The position numbers were made by a program, and so were the translations under genes. From assembly GCF_017876595.1 (NCBI RefSeq), contig NZ_JAGIOG010000001.1, positions 1 to 64,000 on the forward strand: a stretch of 64,000 nucleotides of DNA. Reading direction: 5' to 3'. The DNA comes from Aeromicrobium fastidiosum (lineage in GTDB: Bacteria; Actinomycetota; Actinomycetes; Propionibacteriales; Nocardioidaceae). Shown here piece by piece: positions 1 to 8,142 of this stretch. Under the pieces are notes generated by a model. The model ran no database searches and was not told the origin of the DNA. It worked only from the letters and a program-made list of their open reading frames with translations. Every line of letters starts with the position of its first letter. Within the stretch, counting starts at the first letter, position 1.

Positions 1-55
1 CCTTCTGCTGCCCACCCACCTCTGTCATTCTGGGTGCTCGACGTACGGAGGACAC

Positions 56-1111
56 GTGGCAATCGACGAGCAGGGCGTCAGCACCGGCACCTACGTCCGT
101 GGCATGGAGCGCCTCGTGCAGGCCGTGCAGGAGCTGTCGATGGCCCGCGACCTGCCGCAGGTGCAGCAGATCGTGCGCACCACGGCGCGCGAGCTGGCCG
201 GCAGCGACGGTGCCACGTTCGTGCTGCGCGACGCGGGTCAGTGCTACTACGCCGACGAGGACGCGATCGAGCCGCTCTGGAAGGGCAGCCGCTTCCCGAT
301 GGAGACGTGCATCAGCGGGTGGACGATGATCAACCGCCAGACCGTCACGATCGAGGACATCTACGCCGACGACCGCATCCCGCACGCTGCGTACCGTCCG
401 ACGTTCGTCAAGAGCCTGGTGATGGTGCCGATCCGCAGCCTCGACCCCATCGGGGCGATCGGCAACTACTGGGCCGACGGTCATGTGGCCTCCGGCGACG
501 AGATCCGGCTGCTGCAGGCGCTGGCCGATGCGACCTCTGTCGCGATGGAGAACATCTCGGTCCACGACGAGCTCGAGCGGCGGGTCGTCGATCGCACCGC
601 CGACCTCGAGCAGGCCAATGCCGACATCCGCACCCTGTCGGCCACCGACTCGCTGACCGGCCTGCTCAACCGGCGCGGCTTCTTCGACGCCGCCGAGGTG
701 CTGCTCACCGGTGCGCGGCACACCGGCAGCACCTGCCTCGTCGCGTTCGTCGACGTCGACGGGCTCAAGACCGTCAACGACGACCTCGGTCACGTCGCGG
801 GCGACGAGGTGCTGGTGCAGGTGGCTGCTGCTCTGCGCACCGTGACCCGTCCGCACGACGTCGTGGCCCGGCTCGGCGGCGACGAGTTCTGCGTGCTCGT
901 GGTCGATCCACCGGTCGACCAGCGGAGCCTGCGCGACCGGCTCGTGGCGCGTCTCGACGCCGTCAACCTCGGACGCGACGGGCACCAGCCGCTGTCGGCC
1001 AGCGTCGGCACCGCGTCGACGTCCGACCTGCCGGACGCCTCGATCGACGACCTGGTGCTGGCCGCCGACCAGAGGATGTACGAGCACAAGCGCTCGCGCC
1101 ACGACTCATGA
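56..1111 (+). CDS. GAF-GGDEF diguanylate cyclase
   Basis: Likely makes cyclic di-GMP from two GTP. The 351-residue protein has an N-terminal GAF-type sensor region (about 20-170), a short helical linker (about 175-195) and a C-terminal GGDEF domain. The active-site motif GGDEF is intact at residues 274-278. An RxxD inhibitory site (R265-P-H-D268) lies exactly five residues upstream, the spacing needed for product inhibition. No membrane segment is seen, so it is probably cytosolic. The GTG start follows GGAGGA at 47-52, only three bases away; an in-frame ATG at codon 17 is a weaker alternative. No EAL or PilZ gene lies nearby, so its target is unknown. Confidence 0.88.
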   Translation: MAIDEQGVSTGTYVRGMERLVQAVQELSMARDLPQVQQIVRTTARELAGSDGATFVLRDAGQCYYADEDAIEPLWKGSRFPMETCISGWTMINRQTVTIEDIYADDRIPHAAYRPTFVKSLVMVPIRSLDPIGAIGNYWADGHVASGDEIRLLQALADATSVAMENISVHDELERRVVDRTADLEQANADIRTLSATDSLTGLLNRRGFFDAAEVLLTGARHTGSTCLVAFVDVDGLKTVNDDLGHVAGDEVLVQVAAALRTVTRPHDVVARLGGDEFCVLVVDPPVDQRSLRDRLVARLDAVNLGRDGHQPLSASVGTASTSDLPDASIDDLVLAADQRMYEHKRSRHDS

Positions 1112-1123
1112 TGTGATCGACCC

Positions 1124-1537
1124 ATGAGCGCCGACTGCCTGTTCTGCCGCATCGTGTCGGGCGAGGCGGATGCGCACCGCGTGCTGGACACTCCGGACGT
1201 GGTCGGCTTCCTCGACGTCCGGCCCGTGTTCAAGGGCCATGTGCTGCTGGTGCCGCGCGAGCACGTCGTGACGCTGTCCGACCTGCCGGAGCCGGGGATC
1301 GTGCCGCTGTTCTCGGCCGCCCAGCGGGTGGCGGACGCCTTGACGTCGGGGCTGGGTGCCCAGGGAACGTTCGTGGCGATGAACAACATCGTGTCGCAGA
1401 GCGTCCCCCACCTGCACGTGCACGTCGTGCCACGCACCAAGGGCGACGGGCTGCGCGGCTTCTTCTGGCCGCGGACGACGTACGACGAGGGCGAGGCGCA
1501 GACCGTCGCGACCACGATCCGGGAGGCACTGGCATGA
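1124..1537 (+). CDS. HIT family nucleotide-binding hydrolase
   Basis: A 137-residue histidine-triad protein. The triad H96-L-H98-V-H100 follows the usual NN...SQSVPH context, and a CxxC pair sits near the N terminus (residues 5-8). HIT enzymes hydrolyse nucleoside phosphoramidates or dinucleoside polyphosphates through the central histidine. The length and motif order match stand-alone bacterial HIT proteins. It starts 13 bases after the GGDEF gene and overlaps the next gene by four bases (ATGA), so the last two are probably translationally coupled. The natural substrate cannot be read from the sequence. Confidence 0.9.
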   Translation: MSADCLFCRIVSGEADAHRVLDTPDVVGFLDVRPVFKGHVLLVPREHVVTLSDLPEPGIVPLFSAAQRVADALTSGLGAQGTFVAMNNIVSQSVPHLHVHVVPRTKGDGLRGFFWPRTTYDEGEAQTVATTIREALA

Positions 1538-2106
1538 CCATGACGCGCGACGAGGCGGCGGCGAAGGCGCGCCAGGTGCTGGCAGCGGACGACGTCACAC
1601 CGCACGTCGATCCCGAGCTGGAGGGCGACACGCTGTGCGGCGGCTTCGCGTTCGTCGCGGGCGACAGCGGGGCCGTCATCGGCTATCGGGGCGGCTACCA
1701 GACCAGCGTGCTCGCACTCTCGGGCGAGACGATCGAGACCCTCGTCATCGGGTGGCTCGCCGAGCAGCGCCACCAGTACGGCGTCGACGCTGCCCCGGCC
1801 GCCCCTGAGCGTCCGACTCACCCGTGCCCCATCTGCGGACGCGCCGTCGTCCACCAGGACCGCTACCCCGCCGCGGTGTGCCCCGAGTGCCAGCAGCGCG
1901 CCGCCGACCGCGACGGACGACGCATCGTCGGCTACAACGAAGGATGGTCGGGCGGATTCATCGCCCTCTACGCCGAGTCGCCGACGGGGCCCCAGACCGA
2001 GATGGCAGGTGAGGTGCTCGAGACCGGACGCTGCTGGATCGACGGCATCGAGTGCACGATCGGCGAGGCCCGCTTCGGCGGCGTCGTGGTGCAGCGCGCC
2101 GACTGA
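1534..2106 (+). CDS. hypothetical protein with zinc ribbon
   Basis: A 190-residue protein not recognised as a named family. It has a clear four-cysteine zinc ribbon, C98-x2-C101 and C116-x2-C119. The first 85 residues are acidic and soluble-looking; the C-terminal 60 residues are rich in Gly and aromatic residues. There is no signal peptide or membrane helix. Its ATG overlaps the stop of the HIT gene (ATGA), which fixes the start and suggests co-translation. Function unknown; a nucleic-acid or protein-binding adaptor is only a guess. Confidence 0.72.
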   Translation: MTMTRDEAAAKARQVLAADDVTPHVDPELEGDTLCGGFAFVAGDSGAVIGYRGGYQTSVLALSGETIETLVIGWLAEQRHQYGVDAAPAAPERPTHPCPICGRAVVHQDRYPAAVCPECQQRAADRDGRRIVGYNEGWSGGFIALYAESPTGPQTEMAGEVLETGRCWIDGIECTIGEARFGGVVVQRAD

Positions 2107-2149
2107 CGAGAGAGCCAGTCGCCGGATCGACGTGCCCGCGGATGCGGGA

Positions 2150-2155
2150 TAGCAT
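2150..2155 (+). promoter_or_regulatory. possible -10 of the type VII-like operon
   Basis: TAGCAT lies 64 bases before the first start codon, with a weak TCGACG 17 bases upstream as a possible -35. It falls in the gap between the zinc-ribbon gene and the WXG100-like gene, where a promoter is expected. The match is only moderate. Confidence 0.35.
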
Positions 2156-2218
2156 CTGCGCAACAGCAGGTTGCTGCCGCCGCGGCTCGTCCGTGGCGCT
2201 GTAGAAGGGGTGCACAGC

Positions 2219-2515
2219 ATGGCCAACGTTTCAGTTTCCTACCAGGAGATGCAGGACCAGGCGACCAAGCTCAACAACGGTCGCGTGGACATCGAGTCGC
2301 AGCTGTCGGCTCTCAAGACGCAGATCGAGGGCCTGGTCACGGGTGGCTTCGTCACAGACTCGGCATCCGACCAGTTCCGCACGTCGTACGAGGAATTCAA
2401 CTCCGGTGTCTCCAAGGCCCTCGAGGGTCTCGACGGCATGGCGACGTACCTCAACAAGGCCGCCGAGACGTTCGCCGACGTCGACACGCAGCTCGCGAGC
2501 GCCCTCAAGGGCTGA
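2219..2515 (+). CDS. WXG100/ESAT-6-like protein
   Basis: A 98-residue all-helical protein of ESAT-6 size: two long amphipathic helices broken by a turn at residues 41-46. At the turn the usual W-x-G is replaced by G42-G43-F44, so it resembles the Trp-less partner of a WXG100 heterodimer. The ATG at 2219 is preferred because GAAGGGG lies about ten bases upstream; an upstream in-frame start would add an unlike N terminus. First gene of a six-gene operon with type VII secretion features. Probably secreted or a secretion chaperone; partner and destination are unknown. Confidence 0.82.
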   Translation: MANVSVSYQEMQDQATKLNNGRVDIESQLSALKTQIEGLVTGGFVTDSASDQFRTSYEEFNSGVSKALEGLDGMATYLNKAAETFADVDTQLASALKG

Positions 2516-2542
2516 TCGACCCGCATCACCGACTCGGCAAGG

Positions 2543-2568
2543 GGTGGCCGGGCCAACGTCCGGCCACC
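2543..2568 (+). terminator. hairpin after the WXG100-like gene
   Basis: A perfect 9-bp stem (GGTGGCCGG / CCGGCCACC) with an 8-base loop, 27 bases after the stop codon. No U-tract follows, which is common in high-GC actinobacteria. Because the next gene is on the same strand with no obvious new promoter, it may be a partial terminator or RNA stabiliser that keeps the first gene's transcript more abundant. Confidence 0.55.
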
Positions 2569-2623
2569 TCGTGCTGTGTCGACTCTTTCTGTTGACCACT
2601 CCCACGCGAGAGAGCACTGAACG

Positions 2624-2917
2624 ATGGCCGCTGACCTGACGTACGATCCCGACCGGTTGTCCACCCTGGCCTCCCAGATGGCGACGATCACCGACAACCT
2701 CAAGGACGACCGAGACCTCAAGGGCTACGACGAGGACGACGTCGCCCATCACAAGGTGGCCCAGGCGATCGACGACTTCGTCAACGACTGGGACGACAAG
2801 CGCAACAAGCTCACCGAGAAGGTCGAGTCGCTCGCGCAGATGGCAGACAAGTCGGCCACGGAGTTCGACAAGGTCGACCGCGACCTCGCCGCCGCCCTGA
2901 AGGAGAAGTCGAAGTGA
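2624..2917 (+). CDS. small helical protein, likely ESX-type partner
   Basis: A 97-residue, highly charged, all-helical protein with an ESAT-6-like opening (LTYDPDRL) and two predicted helices, but no W-x-G. Lys/Asp-rich heptads in the second half suggest coiled-coil pairing. Its stop overlaps the GTG of the next gene (GTGA), so it is coupled to the WTG protein. Size, position and helix pattern fit the second member of a WXG100-type pair or a dedicated chaperone. Family assignment is inferred from architecture only. Confidence 0.72.
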   Translation: MAADLTYDPDRLSTLASQMATITDNLKDDRDLKGYDEDDVAHHKVAQAIDDFVNDWDDKRNKLTEKVESLAQMADKSATEFDKVDRDLAAALKEKSK

Positions 2918-4278
2918 GCAGCCGTCGCACCGCCGAGTGGCACCTCGTGGGCCGCGACCGTGACCCGGTCCCCGCCGACATGGCCGACGTCGAGCACGTG
3001 GCCAAGGACTTCAAGGACCGTGGCACCGTCATGAACGAGGCCGCCGACACCCTGAAGTCGTTGGCCGGCCTGGACGGCTGGACCGGCGACGCCGCCAAGA
3101 AGTTCGCCGAGAAGGCCGACGAGGCCCATGGCGATCTCGCCAAGGCGGCCGACAAGTACACCGGTGCCGCGACCGCGCTCTACACCTTCGCCGACGACGT
3201 CGACACCGCCCGCACCAAGACCTGGACCGCCGTCAAGGCGGCCGAGCAGGCCAAGCGCGATCAGGACGCCAACCAGGGCAGTCTCCTCGACGGCGTCGAC
3301 GATCCCACCGATGCCCAGAAGGAGGCGGACAAGCAGCGCGGCAAGGACCGCGAGGCCGCGGCCTCCGCCCTCGGGCAGGCGCGTACCGACCTCGACAATG
3401 CGATGGACGATCTGGCGACCGCCGCCTCGAACGCGGCCGCCAGGATCAACAAGGCGTCCGAGAAGTTCAAGGACAGCAAGATGGACAACATCAAGGGCTT
3501 CGTCGCGGCGGCGATCGACGTCCTCAACGTCATCGCGATCGTCATCCTGGCCGTGGTCATCGTCATCCTGATCGTGGCGACGTGCGGCGGGTTCCTCGGC
3601 GTCGTCCTGGCCGCAGGCGGCATCATCGGCACCCTGATGACGATCGGTACCGTCGTGGGAGCCGCGATCTTCGCGTTGACCTTCGTGCAGATGCTGATGG
3701 GCGAGGCCAGCTTCGGCGACCTGCTGATCTCGTCGCTCGGCGTCATCGGCGGTCCGATCGGCAAGCTGGGCGGCAAGCTCGCCGCACCGGCCCTCGCCCG
3801 CATGACGACGCTGGCCCGCACCTCGGCAGAGCTCGGGGCCCGCGGCTCCCTGTCCTACCGGATCGCCGGTGCCGTGCAGCGCATCCCGATCGGTCCTCTC
3901 CGCACCGGGCTCCGCGAATTCCAGCAGGGCTTGGTCGATGACGCCATCCGGGCAGTCGACGACCGACTGGTGTCCGTCGCCACCAAGCCTCGCCCCATCG
4001 GCGTCGTCACCGGCTTCGACGGTGCCACCGAGATGCTCGGCAACCTCAGGGCCCTGACCAACATGGCCGATCAGCTGCCTGCCGACGTCTCGGCCATCCG
4101 CCGTGCCATCGCGGTGCACACAGCCGGCGGCACCGCCACCTTCGCGGGTCAGGGCAACGACATCAAGGGATTCGGCGAGAGCCTCGGCAACACCCTCGAC
4201 AACCTGCAGAACCTGCCGGACGTCTTCACGATCGAGGCTCCCGATCGCCCCACGACCATCGTCCCCGTGGGTCGATGA
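2914..4278 (+). CDS. putative type VII secretion substrate with WTG and YxxxD
   Basis: A 454-residue protein whose first ~100 residues form a WXG-type helix-turn-helix: W56-T-G58 at the turn and Y90-T-F-A-D94, a YxxxD export motif at the usual distance. Residues ~100-195 are a long charged helical region. A hydrophobic stretch (about 200-270) contains two or three membrane-type segments separated by Gly. The C-terminal ~180 residues have no recognised domain. This layout (secretion head, stalk, hydrophobic core, variable tail) resembles LXG-like or polymorphic-toxin-like substrates, but no toxin motif is evident. The GTG start is set by the 4-base overlap with the preceding gene. Confidence 0.75.
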   Translation: MSSRRTAEWHLVGRDRDPVPADMADVEHVAKDFKDRGTVMNEAADTLKSLAGLDGWTGDAAKKFAEKADEAHGDLAKAADKYTGAATALYTFADDVDTARTKTWTAVKAAEQAKRDQDANQGSLLDGVDDPTDAQKEADKQRGKDREAAASALGQARTDLDNAMDDLATAASNAAARINKASEKFKDSKMDNIKGFVAAAIDVLNVIAIVILAVVIVILIVATCGGFLGVVLAAGGIIGTLMTIGTVVGAAIFALTFVQMLMGEASFGDLLISSLGVIGGPIGKLGGKLAAPALARMTTLARTSAELGARGSLSYRIAGAVQRIPIGPLRTGLREFQQGLVDDAIRAVDDRLVSVATKPRPIGVVTGFDGATEMLGNLRALTNMADQLPADVSAIRRAIAVHTAGGTATFAGQGNDIKGFGESLGNTLDNLQNLPDVFTIEAPDRPTTIVPVGR

Positions 4279-5537
4279 CACGGTCGGTCCTCCAGGCGGC
4301 CACGCACGGCGGGCTGCTGGTTGCTGACACTCGCGGGTGGAGGCTGCTCGCCGGCTCAGGCGGCTCCGTCGTCGAGCACCGCCCGGACGGATCGACGCGC
4401 ACCGTCGCCGAGGCGGGGCAGGTCGACCGGGTCGTCCTCGTCAGGGGTGCCGACCTCGCTCGTCGTCTGGGCGGCGGACGTGCCCGCGGCGACGCGATCT
4501 CGTTGCTGACCGACGACGCTGTCGCGCTGACGGTGCCGCTGACATCAGTGCACCTCGGCATCGAGACCTTCGACACCGACCTCATGCGGGCGACGTCGGG
4601 CGCGGCCGACTTCGCGCTGGCCATCGGCCGCACGCTCGAGATCGCGACACCCGACGAGATCGCGCGCGTCAACGCCGCCCGTGGGGCGTTCACCCGGGGT
4701 CCCAGCTCTGACGGCATGCGCCGGGTCCGCATCCTGCACGTCGGACTGCTGCTGCTCGCTGCCGTCGGGTTCGTCCTGTCCGTGGCCGCCGACGACGACC
4801 ATCGCCGCCAGGTCCAGCTGGCGACCATCGTGCTCATCGCGCCGCTCGCCGTCGTGGCGGCGAGCCTCCTGCGTCTCAGCGGCACGTTCGTCGGACAGCG
4901 ACCGCCGCCCCCCGATGGTCGCGCCGTGGTGCCCAACGTGCTGCCTGCGGACCGGTGGCTGTGGCTGCGCGAGTCGCAGCTGCAGATCGGTGCCGACGAC
5001 GTCGTCCACACCGAGCACGCTCGCGAGACCTGGCTGCCGGGTCCCCGCCGCGGCGGGGTCGTCACGTGCGTCATCGCTCCGGGTGCGATCTGGTTCCTCG
5101 ACCGCCACGGGGTGACGCTCGGGGTCGTGATGGCCGAGCGCTGGATCACTCCCGGCGGCTCCGCCGAGGCGCTCGAGCTGGCCTGCGCGGGCGCCGGCAT
5201 CGCGGTCGACTTCCACTCGACCGGCGACGTCCCGCCGACCCTGCAGGCCGACGTCGACCCCGCCGTCTACGCCTCGTCCCAGGCGCTGCTCTACCTCCAG
5301 CCGCCGCTCGAGCGCGGCGTCCCCGTCCCCGCTGAGAGCTGGGTCGTCGGATTCCTCGGATTCACGGTCGGCGCGGGCAGCCTGGCGCTCCAGGTCGCCG
5401 ACGGCGTCGACCCCGTCGACATCGTGTACTGCATCGTCGGGCTCACGATCGCGGTCTCGCAGATCGTCGTGACGATGCGCTTCCGCCGCTGGAACAACCG
5501 CCAGATGTCCACTGACACGACAGGAACCCGATCATGA
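4275..5537 (+). CDS. four-helix membrane protein of the type VII-like operon
   Basis: A 420-residue protein not recognised by family. An N-terminal soluble region (1-148) is followed by a first membrane pair (about 152-170 and 180-198), a central soluble domain (about 200-350) and a second pair (about 353-372 and 377-395), with a short basic tail. The ATG overlaps the stop of the upstream substrate gene and its own stop overlaps the next start, so the four genes 2914-6774 are tightly coupled. A role as membrane anchor, receptor or immunity-like factor for the upstream protein is conceivable but unproven. Confidence 0.7.
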   Translation: MTRSVLQAATHGGLLVADTRGWRLLAGSGGSVVEHRPDGSTRTVAEAGQVDRVVLVRGADLARRLGGGRARGDAISLLTDDAVALTVPLTSVHLGIETFDTDLMRATSGAADFALAIGRTLEIATPDEIARVNAARGAFTRGPSSDGMRRVRILHVGLLLLAAVGFVLSVAADDDHRRQVQLATIVLIAPLAVVAASLLRLSGTFVGQRPPPPDGRAVVPNVLPADRWLWLRESQLQIGADDVVHTEHARETWLPGPRRGGVVTCVIAPGAIWFLDRHGVTLGVVMAERWITPGGSAEALELACAGAGIAVDFHSTGDVPPTLQADVDPAVYASSQALLYLQPPLERGVPVPAESWVVGFLGFTVGAGSLALQVADGVDPVDIVYCIVGLTIAVSQIVVTMRFRRWNNRQMSTDTTGTRS

Positions 5538-6127
5538 TCGAACAGCTCGAGTTCGGGGTCTACCCCGAGTGGCTCGCCCTCCCCGTCGACCAGCCGGCCG
5601 ACGCGCTCGTCGCCGACATCGTGGCGCGCTTCGCCGGCGACCCCAAGCCGGCCGACGTCAAGCAGACCGTCGCCGAGGGACTCGCGAGCCTGCGCTCGCA
5701 GGTCGTCGACGCCGCAGGCGACCAGCTGCAGGTCTTCACCGTCTGGGTGCTGCTGCCGCTCGGGGGTGAGCTGCTGTCGCCCCGCGCCGCTGCGTTCGGT
5801 GCCGTCGCCGCGATCGAGCGCGGGACGACCCCGATGGAGCTGGTCGAGTCGCTCATCGGCGACGCTCCTCTGCACCAGCCGGTCGATCTGCAGGAGCTCG
5901 CCACACCGATGGGGCCCGCCCACGTCATGCGGGCGCGCACCTTCGCCACGACCGAGCACGGCATCAATCTCTCCGAGACGACGACGGTCGCGTGGCTGCC
6001 CGATGACGACGACATCGCGATCGTCCTCACGACCCTGCCGGTCGACGACCTCGTGCTGGCCAGCGACGCCTCGTCCGCCCTCGTCGGTCTCGCCGAGACC
6101 GCCACGTCTGCGGCACCCGCGTCGTGA
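5534..6127 (+). CDS. hypothetical protein of the type VII-like operon
   Basis: A 197-residue acidic soluble protein with alternating beta-like stretches and no signal or membrane helix. It opens with an aromatic/Pro motif (YPEWLALPVD), followed by a helix, a strand, a Gly-Leu-rich helix (LLSP..AAAFGAVAAIE) and two C-terminal strands. The next gene product has the same order of elements, suggesting distant paralogy. Start and stop both overlap neighbours by four bases. Function unknown. Confidence 0.68.
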   Translation: MIEQLEFGVYPEWLALPVDQPADALVADIVARFAGDPKPADVKQTVAEGLASLRSQVVDAAGDQLQVFTVWVLLPLGGELLSPRAAAFGAVAAIERGTTPMELVESLIGDAPLHQPVDLQELATPMGPAHVMRARTFATTEHGINLSETTTVAWLPDDDDIAIVLTTLPVDDLVLASDASSALVGLAETATSAAPAS

Positions 6128-6774
6128 CGGGCACGCAGAGGGTCGTCGCCGCCCCGGGTGCCTACCGGCTCGTGCTGCCCTCGGGATGGTTCACGATCTC
6201 AGCCGACCCGAGCCGGCGTGACAAGGACATCACGCGGTTGATGGACCGGCAGTTCACCGGCACCGCCCGCGACGAGCTGATCGGCCTGCGCGTCGAGCTC
6301 GACCGCCGGTTGCGCCGTGACGTCGCCCGGGCCGCGGAGCGCGGCACCACCCAGATCCACGCTCTGGTCGACCCCCTGCTGGGACTGCCGATCTCCGCGA
6401 CGCTCGTCGTCGCCCAGCTGTTCGCCGGACCCGCCGGTGCCCTCGACCTGCAGGTGCTCGAGCTGCTCGGCGACGCCGAGGGCGTGCTCGAGAACGACGC
6501 CGTGCGGATCGCCGGCGTCGACGCCCTGCGACGCGTCCGCCGTGCCGAGGCCCCGCTGACCGAGGACGAGGGCGCGCCCCTGGTGTGGCACACGCACGTC
6601 GACTACGTCGTGCAGGCCGATGCCGACCGGCTGCTCGTCCTCAGCTTCGTGACCTCGACCGACGAGGTCGCCGAGGCCATGGTCGTGGTGTTCGACAAGA
6701 TCGCGGCCACGCTGCACCTCGACGGTGACGGCGACCTGACGTGGTCGGCACCGTCGCTCACCGAGCAACCCTGA
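6124..6774 (+). CDS. hypothetical protein, distant paralogue of upstream gene
   Basis: A 216-residue soluble protein starting at GTG inside the upstream stop (GTGA). It begins with a beta-strand motif LVLPSGWFTI, then a charged helix (residues ~35-80), a Leu/Pro-rich segment (~85-110) and a C-terminal alpha/beta region ending in a strand pair. The order resembles the preceding 197-residue protein and vaguely recalls Mog1/PsbP-like folds; this is inference. Last gene of the type VII-like operon. Its 3' end overlaps the convergent tadG-like gene by 17 bases, leaving no room for a separate terminator. Confidence 0.68.
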   Translation: MTGTQRVVAAPGAYRLVLPSGWFTISADPSRRDKDITRLMDRQFTGTARDELIGLRVELDRRLRRDVARAAERGTTQIHALVDPLLGLPISATLVVAQLFAGPAGALDLQVLELLGDAEGVLENDAVRIAGVDALRRVRRAEAPLTEDEGAPLVWHTHVDYVVQADADRLLVLSFVTSTDEVAEAMVVVFDKIAATLHLDGDGDLTWSAPSLTEQP

Positions 6775-7156
6775 GGGACGCAGTCGCCTCCGACACGATC
6801 GTGGTGCGGGAGCGGAAGCCCGGCGGGGCGAGCGCCAGGTCGACCGTGCGCTCGAGGCGCACCCGCACCTCGTCGCCGTCGGTGACGACCCGCACGACGC
6901 GGACCCCGGACCTCGACACGTACGACCTCACCAGCCGCTGTGCCTGCGACCCGTCGAGCTCGACCTGGCCGGTGCGGTAGAAGACGTCCGTGCTCAACCC
7001 GTCAGCGGCCGAGCGTGCTGCTCCGTCGGCCAGGTTGTCCAGCTGCTGACGCTGCAGGAAGGCCGCCGACGCGTTGACCACGACGGCGGCGAGCAAGCCC
7101 AAGAAGAGTAGGAAGCCGATCGTCATGACCGTGATGGTGCCCTCGTCGCGCCTCAT
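6758..7156 (-). CDS. Tad-locus pseudopilin-like protein (TadG/Rv3654c type)
   Basis: A 132-residue protein with an N-terminal class III-like signal (MRRDEGTITVMTIGFLLFLGLLAAVVV), one membrane helix at about 10-32 and a short extracytoplasmic domain. The ATG at 7156 overlaps the stop of the upstream tadE-like gene (ATGA), which decides the start over longer readings. Last gene of the cpaF-tadBC operon, in the position of Rv3654c in mycobacteria. It is much shorter than proteobacterial TadG and lacks a VWA domain. Probably a minor pseudopilin. Confidence 0.78.
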   Translation of the reverse strand: MRRDEGTITVMTIGFLLFLGLLAAVVVNASAAFLQRQQLDNLADGAARSAADGLSTDVFYRTGQVELDGSQAQRLVRSYVSRSGVRVVRVVTDGDEVRVRLERTVDLALAPPGFRSRTTIVSEATASLRVAR

Positions 7157-7587
7157 CGCGTGGCTCGATAGCTGCCATACGGCTCGGTGTGGGTGCTGTC
7201 GACAGAGATGCCGCCGAGCCTGGAGCCCAAGGCCCTCGGTGTCAGCGGCAGGGGCTGGGTCGTCCGCACGACGACCCGCACTGACGAACCCGGCTCGAAG
7301 CACTCCGACGGCGTCGGCAGACAGCTCACGTCGACGCTGGCACGGGCGACACCCTGGTCGGCGAGTGCGGCGTGGGCCGCGACCTGGGCCCGCTGCTCGC
7401 CCGTCGCCGCATCGGGCGACTGCAAGAAGGCGATCGCGGCCGCCCGACTGGCCGTCGAGACACCGAAGGCGGCGCGCTGGGTGTCGAAGACCGCCACCAG
7501 CACGTAGACCAGGGGCACGAGCAGCAGCAGCGACAGCCAGACGAACTCCACCGTCGCGGTGCCACGCTCGTCGGCGCGGCACCTCAT
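7153..7587 (-). CDS. TadE-like minor pilin
   Basis: A 144-residue protein opening with MRCRADERGTATVEFVW: a basic leader, then Gly before the hydrophobic helix with the conserved Glu at position +5, as in TadE prepilins. One membrane helix (about 14-35) precedes a ~105-residue exported domain that contains two cysteines (C-x6-C, LPTPSE between) able to form a disulfide. The ATG overlaps the stop of the upstream TadE gene (ATGA). It matches the third pseudopilin position of actinobacterial Tad operons. Confidence 0.8.
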   Translation of the reverse strand: MRCRADERGTATVEFVWLSLLLLVPLVYVLVAVFDTQRAAFGVSTASRAAAIAFLQSPDAATGEQRAQVAAHAALADQGVARASVDVSCLPTPSECFEPGSSVRVVVRTTQPLPLTPRALGSRLGGISVDSTHTEPYGSYRATR

Positions 7588-7964
7588 GGCTCGACCTCGC
7601 GAATCGCGTGGCCGCGCACCGAGATCGGGACCGACGGTCCGAACAGTCCCAGTGCCGGCACCCGTGTGCGCACCTCGACCTGCGCGCCGGGCATTCCACC
7701 GACCGTCGTCCACGACGCTCTGACTCCGTCGGCGTACTGATCGTCGAGCGCCGCCCGGATCATCGTGCGGGTGCGCTCGGCACCGTCGGCCGGCGTGGCA
7801 CCGACAGGCGACGCCGCTCGGGCACCCTCGGATGCGGCGGATGCCAGGGTGTTGCGAATATGGAGCACCAGCGCGACCTGGGCGATGCCGAGCACCAGCG
7901 GGACGAGCAGCACCATGACCAGCACGAACTCGACGACCGCCGCACCACGCTCGCGGACGGCCAC
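7584..7964 (-). CDS. TadE family pseudopilin
   Basis: A 126-residue TadE-type protein. The N terminus MAVRERGAAVVEFVLVMVLLVPL has the RG|AAVVEF pattern: processing after Gly, then Glu at +5 in the hydrophobic helix. The remaining ~90 residues form a short extracytoplasmic domain. It lies three bases after the small pilin gene and is coupled by ATGA to the next tadE-like gene. Role: minor subunit needed for assembly of the Flp/Tad fibre at the membrane. Confidence 0.85.
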   Translation of the reverse strand: MAVRERGAAVVEFVLVMVLLVPLVLGIAQVALVLHIRNTLASAASEGARAASPVGATPADGAERTRTMIRAALDDQYADGVRASWTTVGGMPGAQVEVRTRVPALGLFGPSVPISVRGHAIREVEP

Positions 7965-7967
7965 TGT

Positions 7968-8129
7968 TCAGCCGCCGACCGCCGACAGCGCCTGGTTCAG
8001 GATGCTGCGCAGCTGCGGGCCCGCGGCGGCGGTGATGATCGCGACGAGGCCGGCGGACATGACCGTGATCATGACCCAGCCGGGCACGTCGCCCCGCTCG
8101 TCATGACGGTGTGACCTGAAGATCGACAT
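7968..8129 (-). CDS. small Flp-type pilin
   Basis: A 53-residue protein: a charged leader (HRHDERGDVPGW), one hydrophobic helix (V19-A36) and a short amphipathic tail. It fits the small pilin of actinobacterial Tad loci, in the position between tadC and tadE (Rv3656c in mycobacteria). The conserved DERGDVPGWV leader takes the place of the usual G|xxxxEY Flp cleavage motif. RBS GGAA lies just upstream of the ATG at 8129. Likely the major subunit of the pilus; the processing site is not certain. Confidence 0.8.
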   Translation of the reverse strand: MSIFRSHRHDERGDVPGWVMITVMSAGLVAIITAAAGPQLRSILNQALSAVGG

Positions 8130-8142
8130 GGGAGTTTCCTTC

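Noticed and set aside
1..55. Coding 3' end of an upstream gene
   Set aside because: No convincing frame; treated as the leader of the GGDEF gene.
34..1116. 360-codon frame overlapping the GGDEF gene
   Set aside because: Arg-rich shadow; the +56 frame carries the GAF and GGDEF motifs.
2749..4281. 510-codon open frame on the minus strand
   Set aside because: Antisense to the WTG-protein gene, whose plus-strand reading has recognised motifs and coupled starts.
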